The notes below the pieces were generated by a model. The model made no database searches, was not told the origin of the DNA, and saw only the letters and a list, made by a program, of their open reading frames with translations. Made by a program: the position numbers and the translations under genes. From Candidatus Eremiobacterota bacterium (GTDB taxonomy: Bacteria > Vulcanimicrobiota > Vulcanimicrobiia > Vulcanimicrobiales > Vulcanimicrobiaceae), in contig JAFAKB010000067.1 in assembly GCA_019235885.1 (NCBI GenBank), positions 1 through 36,211 on the forward strand: DNA of 36,211 bases. The letters are read 5' to 3'. Shown in pieces: positions 1-8,021 of this stretch (position 1 is its first letter; the number at the start of each line of letters is the position of its first letter).

Positions 1-1
1 G

Positions 2-3000
2 AGCGGCGATCTGCAGACCTGGACCGGCCTGTACGGCAACGGCTGGACGAACACGTTCGACGCGCACGTCATCCGCACGTCGCCCGGCCATTTCAGCGTC
101 TACGACATCGACGGCGCGCGGTACGACTTCGTCCCGTCCGGAACGCCGGGCCTCGTAATCGGCCCGCCGGGACAGCCTACGACGCTGCAGTGGGACGGTG
201 CATGCGGGCTGCTGTGGCAGAAGAAATCCGGGACACTGTATTACTTTTACGACGTCAACCCGGCGAAGCCGTGCTACACCGGCTCTGGCACGCTGGGCGG
301 CTATGCCGGCCGCATCCACCAGATCATCGGCCGCAACCGCAACACCTCGATCACGTTCAACTACTCCTGGGACAACGGCGACGCCTCGGCGAGCGGTAAG
401 ATCAGCGGCATCACGGCGACGACGGAGTCGGGGATGACGGCGACGTTGAGCTTCGCGGATGTGAACGGCCATCGGCTGCTGCAGCAGATAATGTTTCCCG
501 ACGGCGTGACCACCGTATCGTACGGCTACGACGGGAACGGCAATCTGACGTCGATATCGCGTCCGCCGAACAACGCGGCCGGGATCCGCCCCGGGCAGAG
601 CTTTGGGTATGTCGCGCTGGGAACCGGATTCGTCATGCAGACGGCGGGCAGCCCGCGCGTCAACGCCGCGTGCGGCACCTCCTCGGGCTGCTATAGCGAC
701 GGCGGTGGCTTCGTGTTCGGCTTTACGGGAAGCACCGTCGCGACTTCGGCGCTCTCAACGATCCAGGACTGGGGCAACGTCAACCCGACAATTGCAGACG
801 GCACGACCGCTGCCCCTATGCAGGGAACGGCGTATTCCAATTCGGTCTATGCGTACAACACCGAGTACTACACAACCGGCGTGACGACGCCGACGTTCCG
901 CGATACCGCCGGCCACATGACGAACTGGGTCGTCGACGGCCTGGGCCGCCCCACGCAGACGCAAGAGTGCACGGCGAGCACGAGTCAGGGTCAGACCTGC
1001 ACGGGAACGTGGTTGCTCAGCAACGAGACGTGGGACACGAACAACAACCGTATCGCCGACATCGACCCGCGCGGCTACGAGACCGATTACGGATATGACG
1101 CAATGGGCAACACGGTGGCGGTCGGCGAGCCGCAGACCGCGACGTCGCAGGGAACCTTCCGTCCGACGAAGCTCTTTGATTACGACGCGTACAACAACGT
1201 GACGGCGTACTGCGACGAGACCGAAACGCATAATGCCGGTGTCGTTTGGTCCGGCAGCCTGTCGGGGTCCGACTCGCTGTGCTCGACGAACGATTCGTCG
1301 GGGCAGCACTGGCGTGCGAGTTACACGTTTCCGTCGTACCAGCCGTACGGCGAGCTCGCGACCATGAGCACTCCCCTTGGGTACACGCGCCATTTCTCCT
1401 ACTCAACTGCGTATCAAGGCGGCACTGACTTTGGCCTTCCGACTTCCGTTACCGGCGACTCGTTCGTCCAGGTGGACGGCTCCTCGCTGACACCAGCGCA
1501 AACGTTCTGGTACGATGCGACCGGCAACGTCCGCTGCTCCAGCAACGGCCAAGGCATCTCAGTGCTCTCCTACGACGCCCTCGGCCGGCTTTCGAGTGCG
1601 GCCGATCCCGATGACAGTTCCGCGAATGCGGGGTCGACCTGTGGCAAAGCCGCCGGGCAGTCCGGCTGGAACACGCAGACAACCTACACGTACTTTCCGG
1701 ACGGTTCGAAGCAGACCTCGCAGAGTGCCGTCGAGCGAGCCAACGGCGTCGCGACCGGATACACGTACGACCTGGACGGCAATGAGACGAGCGAGACACA
1801 CCACTTCGGATGCGTCGCCGCGCATACGTGCACGCCGGGCGTCACGACGAAATGGTACGACGGCGCCGACCGATTGGTCGAGGTAGAACAGCCGCAAGAC
1901 CCGAGCGATTACTATCCCTACCCGTGGCTGACGCGGTATCTGTACGATCTGACGCAGAACGGGAACGTCTGGATCGCCGGCACCTCATTCCCTGCTCACG
2001 GAAGCCTGTTCAAGACGCAGGAGTGGCTGACAGGGCCGGGCGCGAGTTCGCCCTCGTGGACCGATCTGCACGGCAACGCCTTCGATGCTCTCGACCGTGC
2101 GGTCGCGAAGTACACGTTCTCGCCGAGCGCCAACACGACGCTCAGCACAGCGACGACCCTGTATGACGGCTCCTCGGCAACGCTCGGCCTGGCCACCTCG
2201 CAGACGGACCCGCTCGGGCAGACGACGACGTTTTCCTACGACGAGCTGGGCAGAACGGTAGGCCTCGGCTTCACGGGCGACGGCGGTGTGACGCCGGCCA
2301 AAGCGTTTACGTACGATCCGAACGGCCGCCAAGTGACCGCGAGCGGTGCGGTGTATGGCACGCAAACGACGAGCTACGATGCGGACGGGCGCGTGCGCGA
2401 GGTTGACGAGTCGACGAACGGAAGCGTCAGCTCGCCGGCGCGGCTGACGTACGACTACTATCCCAACGGCGACCGCAAGGACGTCAACATCGCTTCGAGC
2501 GCCTTGACGGCGGCGCCACTGCTGACCTACGCCCGCCGGATCGACGGCGCGCTCACCAAGGAGACCTTGAACTACAACGGCGCGACCAGCGCCTTTACCT
2601 GGACGTACACCGACGGTGGGCGCAAGCTGACGCAGAACGATCCGTACACGGGCACGGCGATGCCCTCGCCGCAATCGCCGGTGAACCCCGGCACGCTCTA
2701 TGCGCCGACGACCTGGTCGTACGACACGTCGGGCCAGATGGCCGGCACGGGCCTGCCGGAAACGCTCAACTACAGCCGCACGTCGGACTTCGAAGGATAC
2801 CTCGCGAGCTCGCCCGCCACCGTAACGGGCTCGTCTTCATTCGCAGGAGGGGTCTCGTTCTACAACACCTCGCGCGGCGAAAACTTCCAGCAAGTCACCA
2901 ACCCATGGCCATCAACCGCAAACGGGTTCAGCACGCGCCCTGCGAACGGCGCACTCGTTCCCGCGCTTAAGAACCGCGGTCCAGCGCCTTCGTGGGGGAG

Positions 3001-4378
3001 CGCACCTGCATTCGACCCGATCAACGCCGTCGTTCTCGGCGGTACTCTCAACGGTACGGCCGTCGATCAGATCAACGGCACCTACCCACAGTGCGGACCG
3101 CTACCGACGATCGACACCTACGATGCGGCGAGCCGCCTCGTGTCGCGGCCCTTCAACTCGATGAATCCAGATTCGAACGGAAACTGCAACATCGAAAATG
3201 ATCCGGGGTCTTATACGTGGTCATACGACGCGGAAAACCATACGATCTCGCAGTTGCAAGGCACGGCGCAGTGGGGACCAAACGGACAGCCTTATCACAT
3301 CGGTGGAAGCGGCATCAGCGACTCTCTGCACTACGACGGCGGCACGTTGTTGTTCTTCACGGATGGGCAAGGCAATCTGAGCGGCATCAGGCTCGGCGCG
3401 TTGGCCGACGTGGCGGCGAACGGCCAGATTACGGTTTGGGACCGCGACACCTCGAACATGCGCATAACCGGGCACAACAACACGTTGTACTACGGCGTAT
3501 CCTTCGGAGGCAGAAAGTTCGGTCCGTACCGAACCGGCGAAGGTCCCGGGAGCCTTGTGTCCGGCGCCTCCCCGATCATCTTCAACGGCTCGACGACCGC
3601 CCCGGTATGCACCATGCAGTCATGCGCGATCGGTGGGCGTTACGACTATTCGCGGACGGAAGGGTTCGACTGGGGCAACCTCACGATTCAAGGTGCGCGC
3701 GCGGTCGACAACGCGACGGGCCAATGGACGACGCCGGATGCGTACGCAGGCGACGTCCACGACCCGATGAGCCAGAAACCCTTCATGTGGGACCGCAATA
3801 ACCCGTACAACTATTCCGATCCATCTGGCTATACCTACACGGAAACGGCGTATGTGAACGGCGAGGCTTTGTTGTTGACTCCCTGTACCGTTACCTCGCC
3901 CAACTCGACCGCCGAAGCGTCCGGCCGTGTTGGCCAGACCGAACACGATGTAGGCGACGCCATTTTGGCGGCCGTATATAAACTCACCAATGACGGGCAT
4001 GACTCGTCGCAGCTGACATTGCCGAATCTCGTGGCGACGATAAGCGCAGATTTAACTGGAAAGGGATATGAGGTGACGGAGTCGTACACGAAAAGCGGTG
4101 GCGCGGTCTTGAAAATTCGTGATGGGACACTGGTCGGCGGTAATCCGACCGGGGGATATGTCAAATTGGGTATTTCCGCCGATGGAATGAAGATGGACAT
4201 GCATGTCTATGACGCTCGAAATGAGAACCTACTTTTTGGTGCGACGTTTGAGTGGCGGTCGAGCAGCGGCAGGCTCAGCGGTGCCCTCTTTTGGCGCGAC
4301 ATGAAGTGGTCCACCCTATGGAACTGGAGGGTATTTAACGGTTTCGGGGCGCCTCAGGTCGGCCCCGGGGTAGACTGA
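2..4378 (+). CDS. RHS/YD-repeat protein, 5' end outside window
   Basis: The reading frame is open from the first bases of the window, so the ATG at 434 is internal and at least 1458 residues are visible. YD-type repeats (YDxxGN, YDALGR, YDPNGR, YDADGR) run through most of it, as in the RHS family, whose members build a beta-cage around a C-terminal toxin. The core ends with the usual NPYNYSDPSG signature near 3800-3832. About 180 residues follow that do not look like RHS repeats and are encoded by visibly AT-richer DNA, which is typical of an exchangeable toxin tip. I do not recognise the tip fold. A small exported protein starts 8 bp after the stop. Function as a contact-dependent or secreted toxin is inferred from the family; no toxin motif was identified. 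Confidence 0.9.
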   Translation, partial: SGDLQTWTGLYGNGWTNTFDAHVIRTSPGHFSVYDIDGARYDFVPSGTPGLVIGPPGQPTTLQWDGACGLLWQKKSGTLYYFYDVNPAKPCYTGSGTLGGYAGRIHQIIGRNRNTSITFNYSWDNGDASASGKISGITATTESGMTATLSFADVNGHRLLQQIMFPDGVTTVSYGYDGNGNLTSISRPPNNAAGIRPGQSFGYVALGTGFVMQTAGSPRVNAACGTSSGCYSDGGGFVFGFTGSTVATSALSTIQDWGNVNPTIADGTTAAPMQGTAYSNSVYAYNTEYYTTGVTTPTFRDTAGHMTNWVVDGLGRPTQTQECTASTSQGQTCTGTWLLSNETWDTNNNRIADIDPRGYETDYGYDAMGNTVAVGEPQTATSQGTFRPTKLFDYDAYNNVTAYCDETETHNAGVVWSGSLSGSDSLCSTNDSSGQHWRASYTFPSYQPYGELATMSTPLGYTRHFSYSTAYQGGTDFGLPTSVTGDSFVQVDGSSLTPAQTFWYDATGNVRCSSNGQGISVLSYDALGRLSSAADPDDSSANAGSTCGKAAGQSGWNTQTTYTYFPDGSKQTSQSAVERANGVATGYTYDLDGNETSETHHFGCVAAHTCTPGVTTKWYDGADRLVEVEQPQDPSDYYPYPWLTRYLYDLTQNGNVWIAGTSFPAHGSLFKTQEWLTGPGASSPSWTDLHGNAFDALDRAVAKYTFSPSANTTLSTATTLYDGSSATLGLATSQTDPLGQTTTFSYDELGRTVGLGFTGDGGVTPAKAFTYDPNGRQVTASGAVYGTQTTSYDADGRVREVDESTNGSVSSPARLTYDYYPNGDRKDVNIASSALTAAPLLTYARRIDGALTKETLNYNGATSAFTWTYTDGGRKLTQNDPYTGTAMPSPQSPVNPGTLYAPTTWSYDTSGQMAGTGLPETLNYSRTSDFEGYLASSPATVTGSSSFAGGVSFYNTSRGENFQQVTNPWPSTANGFSTRPANGALVPALKNRGPAPSWGSAPAFDPINAVVLGGTLNGTAVDQINGTYPQCGPLPTIDTYDAASRLVSRPFNSMNPDSNGNCNIENDPGSYTWSYDAENHTISQLQGTAQWGPNGQPYHIGGSGISDSLHYDGGTLLFFTDGQGNLSGIRLGALADVAANGQITVWDRDTSNMRITGHNNTLYYGVSFGGRKFGPYRTGEGPGSLVSGASPIIFNGSTTAPVCTMQSCAIGGRYDYSRTEGFDWGNLTIQGARAVDNATGQWTTPDAYAGDVHDPMSQKPFMWDRNNPYNYSDPSGYTYTETAYVNGEALLLTPCTVTSPNSTAEASGRVGQTEHDVGDAILAAVYKLTNDGHDSSQLTLPNLVATISADLTGKGYEVTESYTKSGGAVLKIRDGTLVGGNPTGGYVKLGISADGMKMDMHVYDARNENLLFGATFEWRSSSGRLSGALFWRDMKWSTLWNWRVFNGFGAPQVGPGVD

Positions 4379-4386
4379 GGTATTGC

Positions 4387-4848
4387 ATGATGACGCGTAT
4401 GAGAATAAGTGTGGCGCTTTTGGCGGTCGTTGCGGTTGGTTGGGGCACCGTTCATAACGGTGATGCATCGTCCGATAACCCAGGAGCCCGCCTCAATTAC
4501 TTGTGGTGGCAGAAGGCGGGTGAAGATGCGCGTACCGCTTCAGTGCGGGCAACGCTGCTGGCGTCAATGTCGGGCTGGGAGCGAGGGTTCGCGGCGGCGC
4601 GGAGTGATGCTGGGCGTGCGCTTATTGACAGCAACGCGCCAAATTCAGCGGTGTCTGCGATATATCGTTCGCCTATTCAAGACGGACCCGTGTACCCTAG
4701 GTCTGTCACGTCCTACGTGCGGGCGCTCGACGCCCTGTACGCAAGGTATCCGAACGCGCGTAAGTACGAGGTCCCGGACCTGGTCTATACGTGTCTTCCT
4801 GCAAATGCGTCGACTCGGGACTGTCGTCGCATAACAAAAGGGTATTAG
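4387..4848 (+). CDS. small exported protein, candidate RHS immunity partner
   Basis: A 153-residue protein beginning 8 bp behind the RHS stop codon. The N-terminus (MMTRMRISVALLAVVAVGWG) is a basic stretch followed by a hydrophobic segment, i.e. a signal peptide or a membrane anchor. The remainder is soluble, with two late Cys residues (TCLPANASTRDC) that could pair in an oxidising compartment. Base composition matches the AT-richer RHS tip rather than the RHS core, so tip and this gene look like one transferred unit. I do not recognise the family. An immunity role is inferred from position and composition only. Two Met codons at the start (4387 and 4390) are both possible. Confidence 0.7.
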   Translation: MMTRMRISVALLAVVAVGWGTVHNGDASSDNPGARLNYLWWQKAGEDARTASVRATLLASMSGWERGFAAARSDAGRALIDSNAPNSAVSAIYRSPIQDGPVYPRSVTSYVRALDALYARYPNARKYEVPDLVYTCLPANASTRDCRRITKGY

Positions 4849-4889
4849 CAGGTTACGGTAATGAGTCAATGCGGCTGCCACCGCTCGAC

Positions 4890-5060
4890 TGAAGCTGGCC
4901 CGGTTCCGTGGAGACTTTCCGCTTGGCGGAGAAGGATTGAAGCTGGCCCGCTTTCGCGGAGTGTTCGTGATTGGAGATCAAGCCGCCTGACTAATGCGGC
5001 GTTCAAGTTTGGAGTTGACCCGGTTCCGAGGACGAAACTTTTCCGCCTGCGGAAGAAGTC
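4890..5060. repeat. three imperfect repeats, insertion-sequence-end-like debris
   Basis: A motif of the type TGAAGCTGGCCCGGTTCCG occurs at 4890-4913, again at 4938-4961 (TGAAGCTGGCCCGCTTTCG) and in diverged form at 5010-5033 (TGGAGTTGACCCGGTTCCG). Copies 1 and 3 are each followed by a small palindrome (CCGCTTGGCGG; CCGCCTGCGG). The stretch 4849-5083 has no convincing gene. Repeated short ends without a transposase suggest remnants of excised or decayed insertion sequences; the IS family is not determined. Confidence 0.4.
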
Positions 5061-5083
5061 CATCGTGGCCAAGCCACCCAGGT

Positions 5084-5471
5084 CTATCGAGCCGACTGCG
5101 TCGGCGCCTGCCACAGCTCTACTCGATTCCCTTCCGGATCCGTCACCCAGCCGAAGCGTCCGTACCCCTCGTCTTGAACCTTCTCGTCTACCGCGGCGCC
5201 GGCGGCGCGCAACGCCGCCAGCAGCGCGTCCAATCGTCCCACGCGAAAATTCACCATGAAAGACCGATCGGTCCCGAAGTAATCGCTGTCCCGCGGGAAC
5301 ATCGCAAACACCGTCGAGCCCGTATCCGCGTGAGGATCGTCGCTCCACTTCAGCAGCGCATAGCCGCCTTCGGCGAACTGAATCCCGAGGTGCTTGCTCG
5401 TACCATTTCGCCAGGGCCTCTGGATCGGCGGCTTTCAGAAACACTCCGCCCATCCCGGTGACGCGCGCCAT
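5084..5471 (-). pseudogene. VOC (glyoxalase/bleomycin-resistance fold) protein, frameshifted
   Basis: Reading from an ATG at 5471, the first ~26 residues (MARVTGMGGVFLKAADPEAL, then AKWYE) are a normal VOC N-terminus. The frame is then lost. One surplus base near 5396 explains it: dropping it restores the expected continuation (KHLGIQFAEGGYALLKWSDD) into the downstream frame. That frame carries the second half of the fold, including GWVTDPEGNRVELWQ, and ends at 5084. VOC proteins are small metalloenzymes or binding proteins of varied function, so no substrate can be named. The single shift could be a real mutation or a sequencing error; the rest of the sequence is well preserved, which argues for a recent event. 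Confidence 0.75.
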
Positions 5472-5476
5472 CGCTG

Positions 5477-5881
5477 CTACGCTTTCGAGTTGCGGTCGCC
5501 GGCGGCGTCGGCCTCTTTGCGGCAGGCGTATTCGCCCTGTTTCGTCGTGCCGTAGTAGCGCGTGCCCTTTTCGTGGTAGACGTGGCTCCTCGTGTTGAGC
5601 CAGACGACCTGATCGCTGGGGCAATGCGACTGCGCTGCGGCTTCGGTGTCGTAACCGGGCGGATTTCCCGCGCCGCCCGCGTGCGCGGCGCCGTTCATCG
5701 CTCCGCCGTTCATCGCACCGCCCGACATCGCTCCGCCGGCGGCGCCGGTCGGTGCGGGCTGCACCGGCGCTGCGGCCGACGGCGTCTGCGCGGTGGTCGT
5801 CGTCGTGGTCGTCTGGGTGTCTTTGTGGCCGCAGCTCACGGCCAGGACCAGCAGCGCGAGGACGGACAATCGAATCAGCAT
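5477..5881 (-). CDS. small lipoprotein with sunset-type C-terminal domain
   Basis: A 134-residue protein. I chose the ATG at 5881 because a GGGAGG ribosome-binding site precedes it and because the N-terminus (MLIRLSVLALLVLAVSC) is a lipoprotein signal with lipobox LAVSC. A low-complexity Thr/Ala/Pro linker and a GGAMNGGAMNG repeat (about residues 20-75) follow, probably a flexible spacer from the membrane. The last ~55 residues contain WLNTRSHVYHEKGTRYYG and TKQGEYACRKEADAAGDR, which match my memory of the short domain annotated as 'sunset' in exported bacterial proteins. Function is unknown. It is divergent from the MbnP/MbnH pair and only 5 bp from the decayed VOC gene. Confidence 0.75.
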   Translation of the reverse strand: MLIRLSVLALLVLAVSCGHKDTQTTTTTTTAQTPSAAAPVQPAPTGAAGGAMSGGAMNGGAMNGAAHAGGAGNPPGYDTEAAAQSHCPSDQVVWLNTRSHVYHEKGTRYYGTTKQGEYACRKEADAAGDRNSKA

Positions 5882-6066
5882 CGGCGAACCTCCCTTTCCG
5901 GCGCCTGTATCGCCGCGGGAACCGACCGCTCCTTGCCGCGGTAGCCACCGATTGGCACAATTTTGGCCGTCTCGCGCCCGTCCGGCGCTCGTCCCGTACA
6001 AGATGCCGTCGGGATTCCGCAGTAGACTTATCCAGAATTGGATACGCCGACGCACCAGGTGAACTG

Positions 6067-6864
6067 ATGAAGCGAGCCGCTTTTCTCATCGCCGCCGCGC
6101 TGCTGCTGGGCGCCGCGCCGGCCGAGCGCGTCAGCCTGCACTTCGCCGTCTCCGCCGCCGGCGCGCCGGTCGCGTGCGGCGCGACGCTCCCCGGCCTCGG
6201 CACCACGCGCGCGACCGCCACCCCGGAGGACCTGCGCTTCTACGTCTCCGCCGTGCGCCTGGTCCGCGCCGACGGCAGCGAGGTGCCGGTCGCGCTCGAC
6301 GACGACCGCGCGTGGCAGGCGAAGGGCGTCGCGCTGCTGAGCTGGTGCGCCGACGGCAAGAGCGACGTCCACGACGTCGTCACCGGCACCGTCCCGGCGG
6401 GCACGTACCGCGGCGTGCGCTTCGCGGTCGGCGTCCCCGACGTGCTCAACCACGCCGACGCGACCGTCGCCGACGCCCCGCTCAACGTCACCGGCATGTA
6501 CTGGAGCTGGCGCTCGGGCTACAAGTTCTTGCGCCTCGACGTGCGCACCGCGCGCGAGAACGGCGCTTCACCGTCGACCTGGCTCGTCCACGTCGGCAGC
6601 ACCGCGTGCACCACCGCGGCGACCGGAGCGTACAGCTGCCGCCATCCGAACCGCGCGGAGATCGCGTTGCAAAACTACGACTGGCATGCCAACGCGATCG
6701 TGCTCGACATCGCCAAGCTCGTCGCCGGCGCCGACCTCACCGCGCACTCGGGCGGCACGCAGTGCATGTCCGACCCGAGCGACGACGCCGACTGCTCGCC
6801 GCCGTTCGCCGCGCTCGGGCTGGCCGACACCTCGAAAGCGCAAACCGTCTTCCGCGTGCGCTGA
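6067..6864 (+). CDS. mbnP: MbnP family copper-binding periplasmic protein
   Basis: A 265-residue exported protein with a clear signal peptide (MKRAAFLIAAALLLGAAPA). Its six Cys residues fall in family-typical contexts (PVACG, SWCADG, STACTT, YSCRHPN, TQCMSD, DADCSPPF). The Trp-rich segment MYWSWRSGYKFLRLD is also typical. MbnP belongs to the 'metallo-mystery pair' families and is always found beside the di-haem enzyme MbnH. In characterised pairs MbnH oxidises a Trp of MbnP to kynurenine and MbnP then binds copper. Here MbnH begins on the very next base after the stop, so co-translation is expected. A copper acquisition or homeostasis role is inferred from the family; no methanobactin biosynthesis genes are in the window. 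Confidence 0.88.
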   Translation: MKRAAFLIAAALLLGAAPAERVSLHFAVSAAGAPVACGATLPGLGTTRATATPEDLRFYVSAVRLVRADGSEVPVALDDDRAWQAKGVALLSWCADGKSDVHDVVTGTVPAGTYRGVRFAVGVPDVLNHADATVADAPLNVTGMYWSWRSGYKFLRLDVRTARENGASPSTWLVHVGSTACTTAATGAYSCRHPNRAEIALQNYDWHANAIVLDIAKLVAGADLTAHSGGTQCMSDPSDDADCSPPFAALGLADTSKAQTVFRVR

Positions 6865-8010
6865 ATGAAGAAGCTGCTCGCCTGCGCGCTCGCCGCGATC
6901 GCCGCGCTGGTCCTCGGCGGAACGCGCGCGCACGCCGGCGACGAATACCGCTGGAACATCCCGGCGGTGATCCCGGCGCCGGTCGTCCCCGCCGACAACC
7001 CGATGACCGAGGCGAAGGTCGATCTCGGGCGCTTTCTGTTCTACGACAAGCGATTGTCGGCGAACGGAACGATCGCGTGCGCCACCTGCCACCAGCAGGC
7101 GCACGCGTTCTCCGATCCGCGCGTCGTGCCGGTCGGCGTCACCGGCCAGAAGCACCCGCGCCACGCGATGCGGCTGGTGAACGTCGCCTATCTGCCGGTG
7201 CTGACTTGGGCGAACCCGAACATGCGCGCGCTGGAGTCGCAGGCGCTGGTCCCGATGTTCGGCGAGCACCCGGTCGAGATGGGCCTGGCCGGCCGCGAGA
7301 AGCAGCTGCTCGCGATGCTCAAAGCCGACGCGCGCTACCGGCGCCTCTTCGCCGACGCGTTCCCCGACCAGCCCGAGCAGATCTCGCTGGCGACGGTGAC
7401 GCGCGCGATCGCGAGCTTCGAGCGCGCGCTGCTCTCGTTCGACTCACCGTACGACCGCTATCGCTACGGGCATCAGCCCGACGCGATCTCCGCCGCCGCG
7501 AAGCGCGGCGAGGAGCTGTTCTTCGGCGAGCGGATCGACTGCGCGCACTGCCACGGCGGAATCAACTTCACCGACAACGTCCTGCACGTCAAGCTGCGCG
7601 CGCCGGAGATCGCGTTCCACAACACTGCGCTCTACAACATCGGCGGCACGGGCGCGTACCCGCACGACAACCGCGGGATCGAGGAGATCACCGAGCGCGC
7701 CGACGACATGGGCAAGTTCCGCACGCCCTCGCTGCGCAACATCGCCGCCGGCGGCCCGTTCATGCACGACGGCAGCGTGAAGACGCTAGAGGACGCGATC
7801 GACCACTACGCCGCCGGCGGGCGCACCATCGCCTCAGGCCCGTACGCCGGCGTCGGCAGCAAGAGCCCGCTCCGCGACGTCCAGCTGCGCGGCTTCACGA
7901 TCACCCCGCAAGAGCGCAGCGACCTGGTCGCCTTCCTGCAGTCCCTCACCGACGAGAAGTTCTTGCACGACCCCCGCTTCAGCGACCCGTTCGCCGCCGA
8001 AGCGAAGTGA
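6865..8010 (+). CDS. mbnH: MbnH family di-haem cytochrome c peroxidase-like enzyme
   Basis: A 381-residue protein with a signal peptide ending near AHA|GDEYRW and two c-type haem sites, CATCH (residues 72-76) and CAHCH (226-230). This is the arrangement of the MauG/bacterial cytochrome c peroxidase superfamily. Segments such as VDLGRFLFYDKRLSANGTI, PSLRNIAAGGPFMHDGS and ITPQERSDLVAFLQSLTD are standard for it. The start codon abuts the stop of mbnP, and MbnH proteins act on MbnP by oxidising one of its Trp residues in the periplasm. The end of the gene faces the beta-propeller gene on the opposite strand with only 11 bp between the stops and no evident terminator. Confidence 0.92.
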   Translation: MKKLLACALAAIAALVLGGTRAHAGDEYRWNIPAVIPAPVVPADNPMTEAKVDLGRFLFYDKRLSANGTIACATCHQQAHAFSDPRVVPVGVTGQKHPRHAMRLVNVAYLPVLTWANPNMRALESQALVPMFGEHPVEMGLAGREKQLLAMLKADARYRRLFADAFPDQPEQISLATVTRAIASFERALLSFDSPYDRYRYGHQPDAISAAAKRGEELFFGERIDCAHCHGGINFTDNVLHVKLRAPEIAFHNTALYNIGGTGAYPHDNRGIEEITERADDMGKFRTPSLRNIAAGGPFMHDGSVKTLEDAIDHYAAGGRTIASGPYAGVGSKSPLRDVQLRGFTITPQERSDLVAFLQSLTDEKFLHDPRFSDPFAAEAK

Positions 8011-8021
8011 TCGTCGCGCGC

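Noticed and set aside
434-436. ATG at 434 as start of the RHS gene
   Set aside because: The frame is open upstream to the window edge with RHS-like sequence, so this codon is internal.
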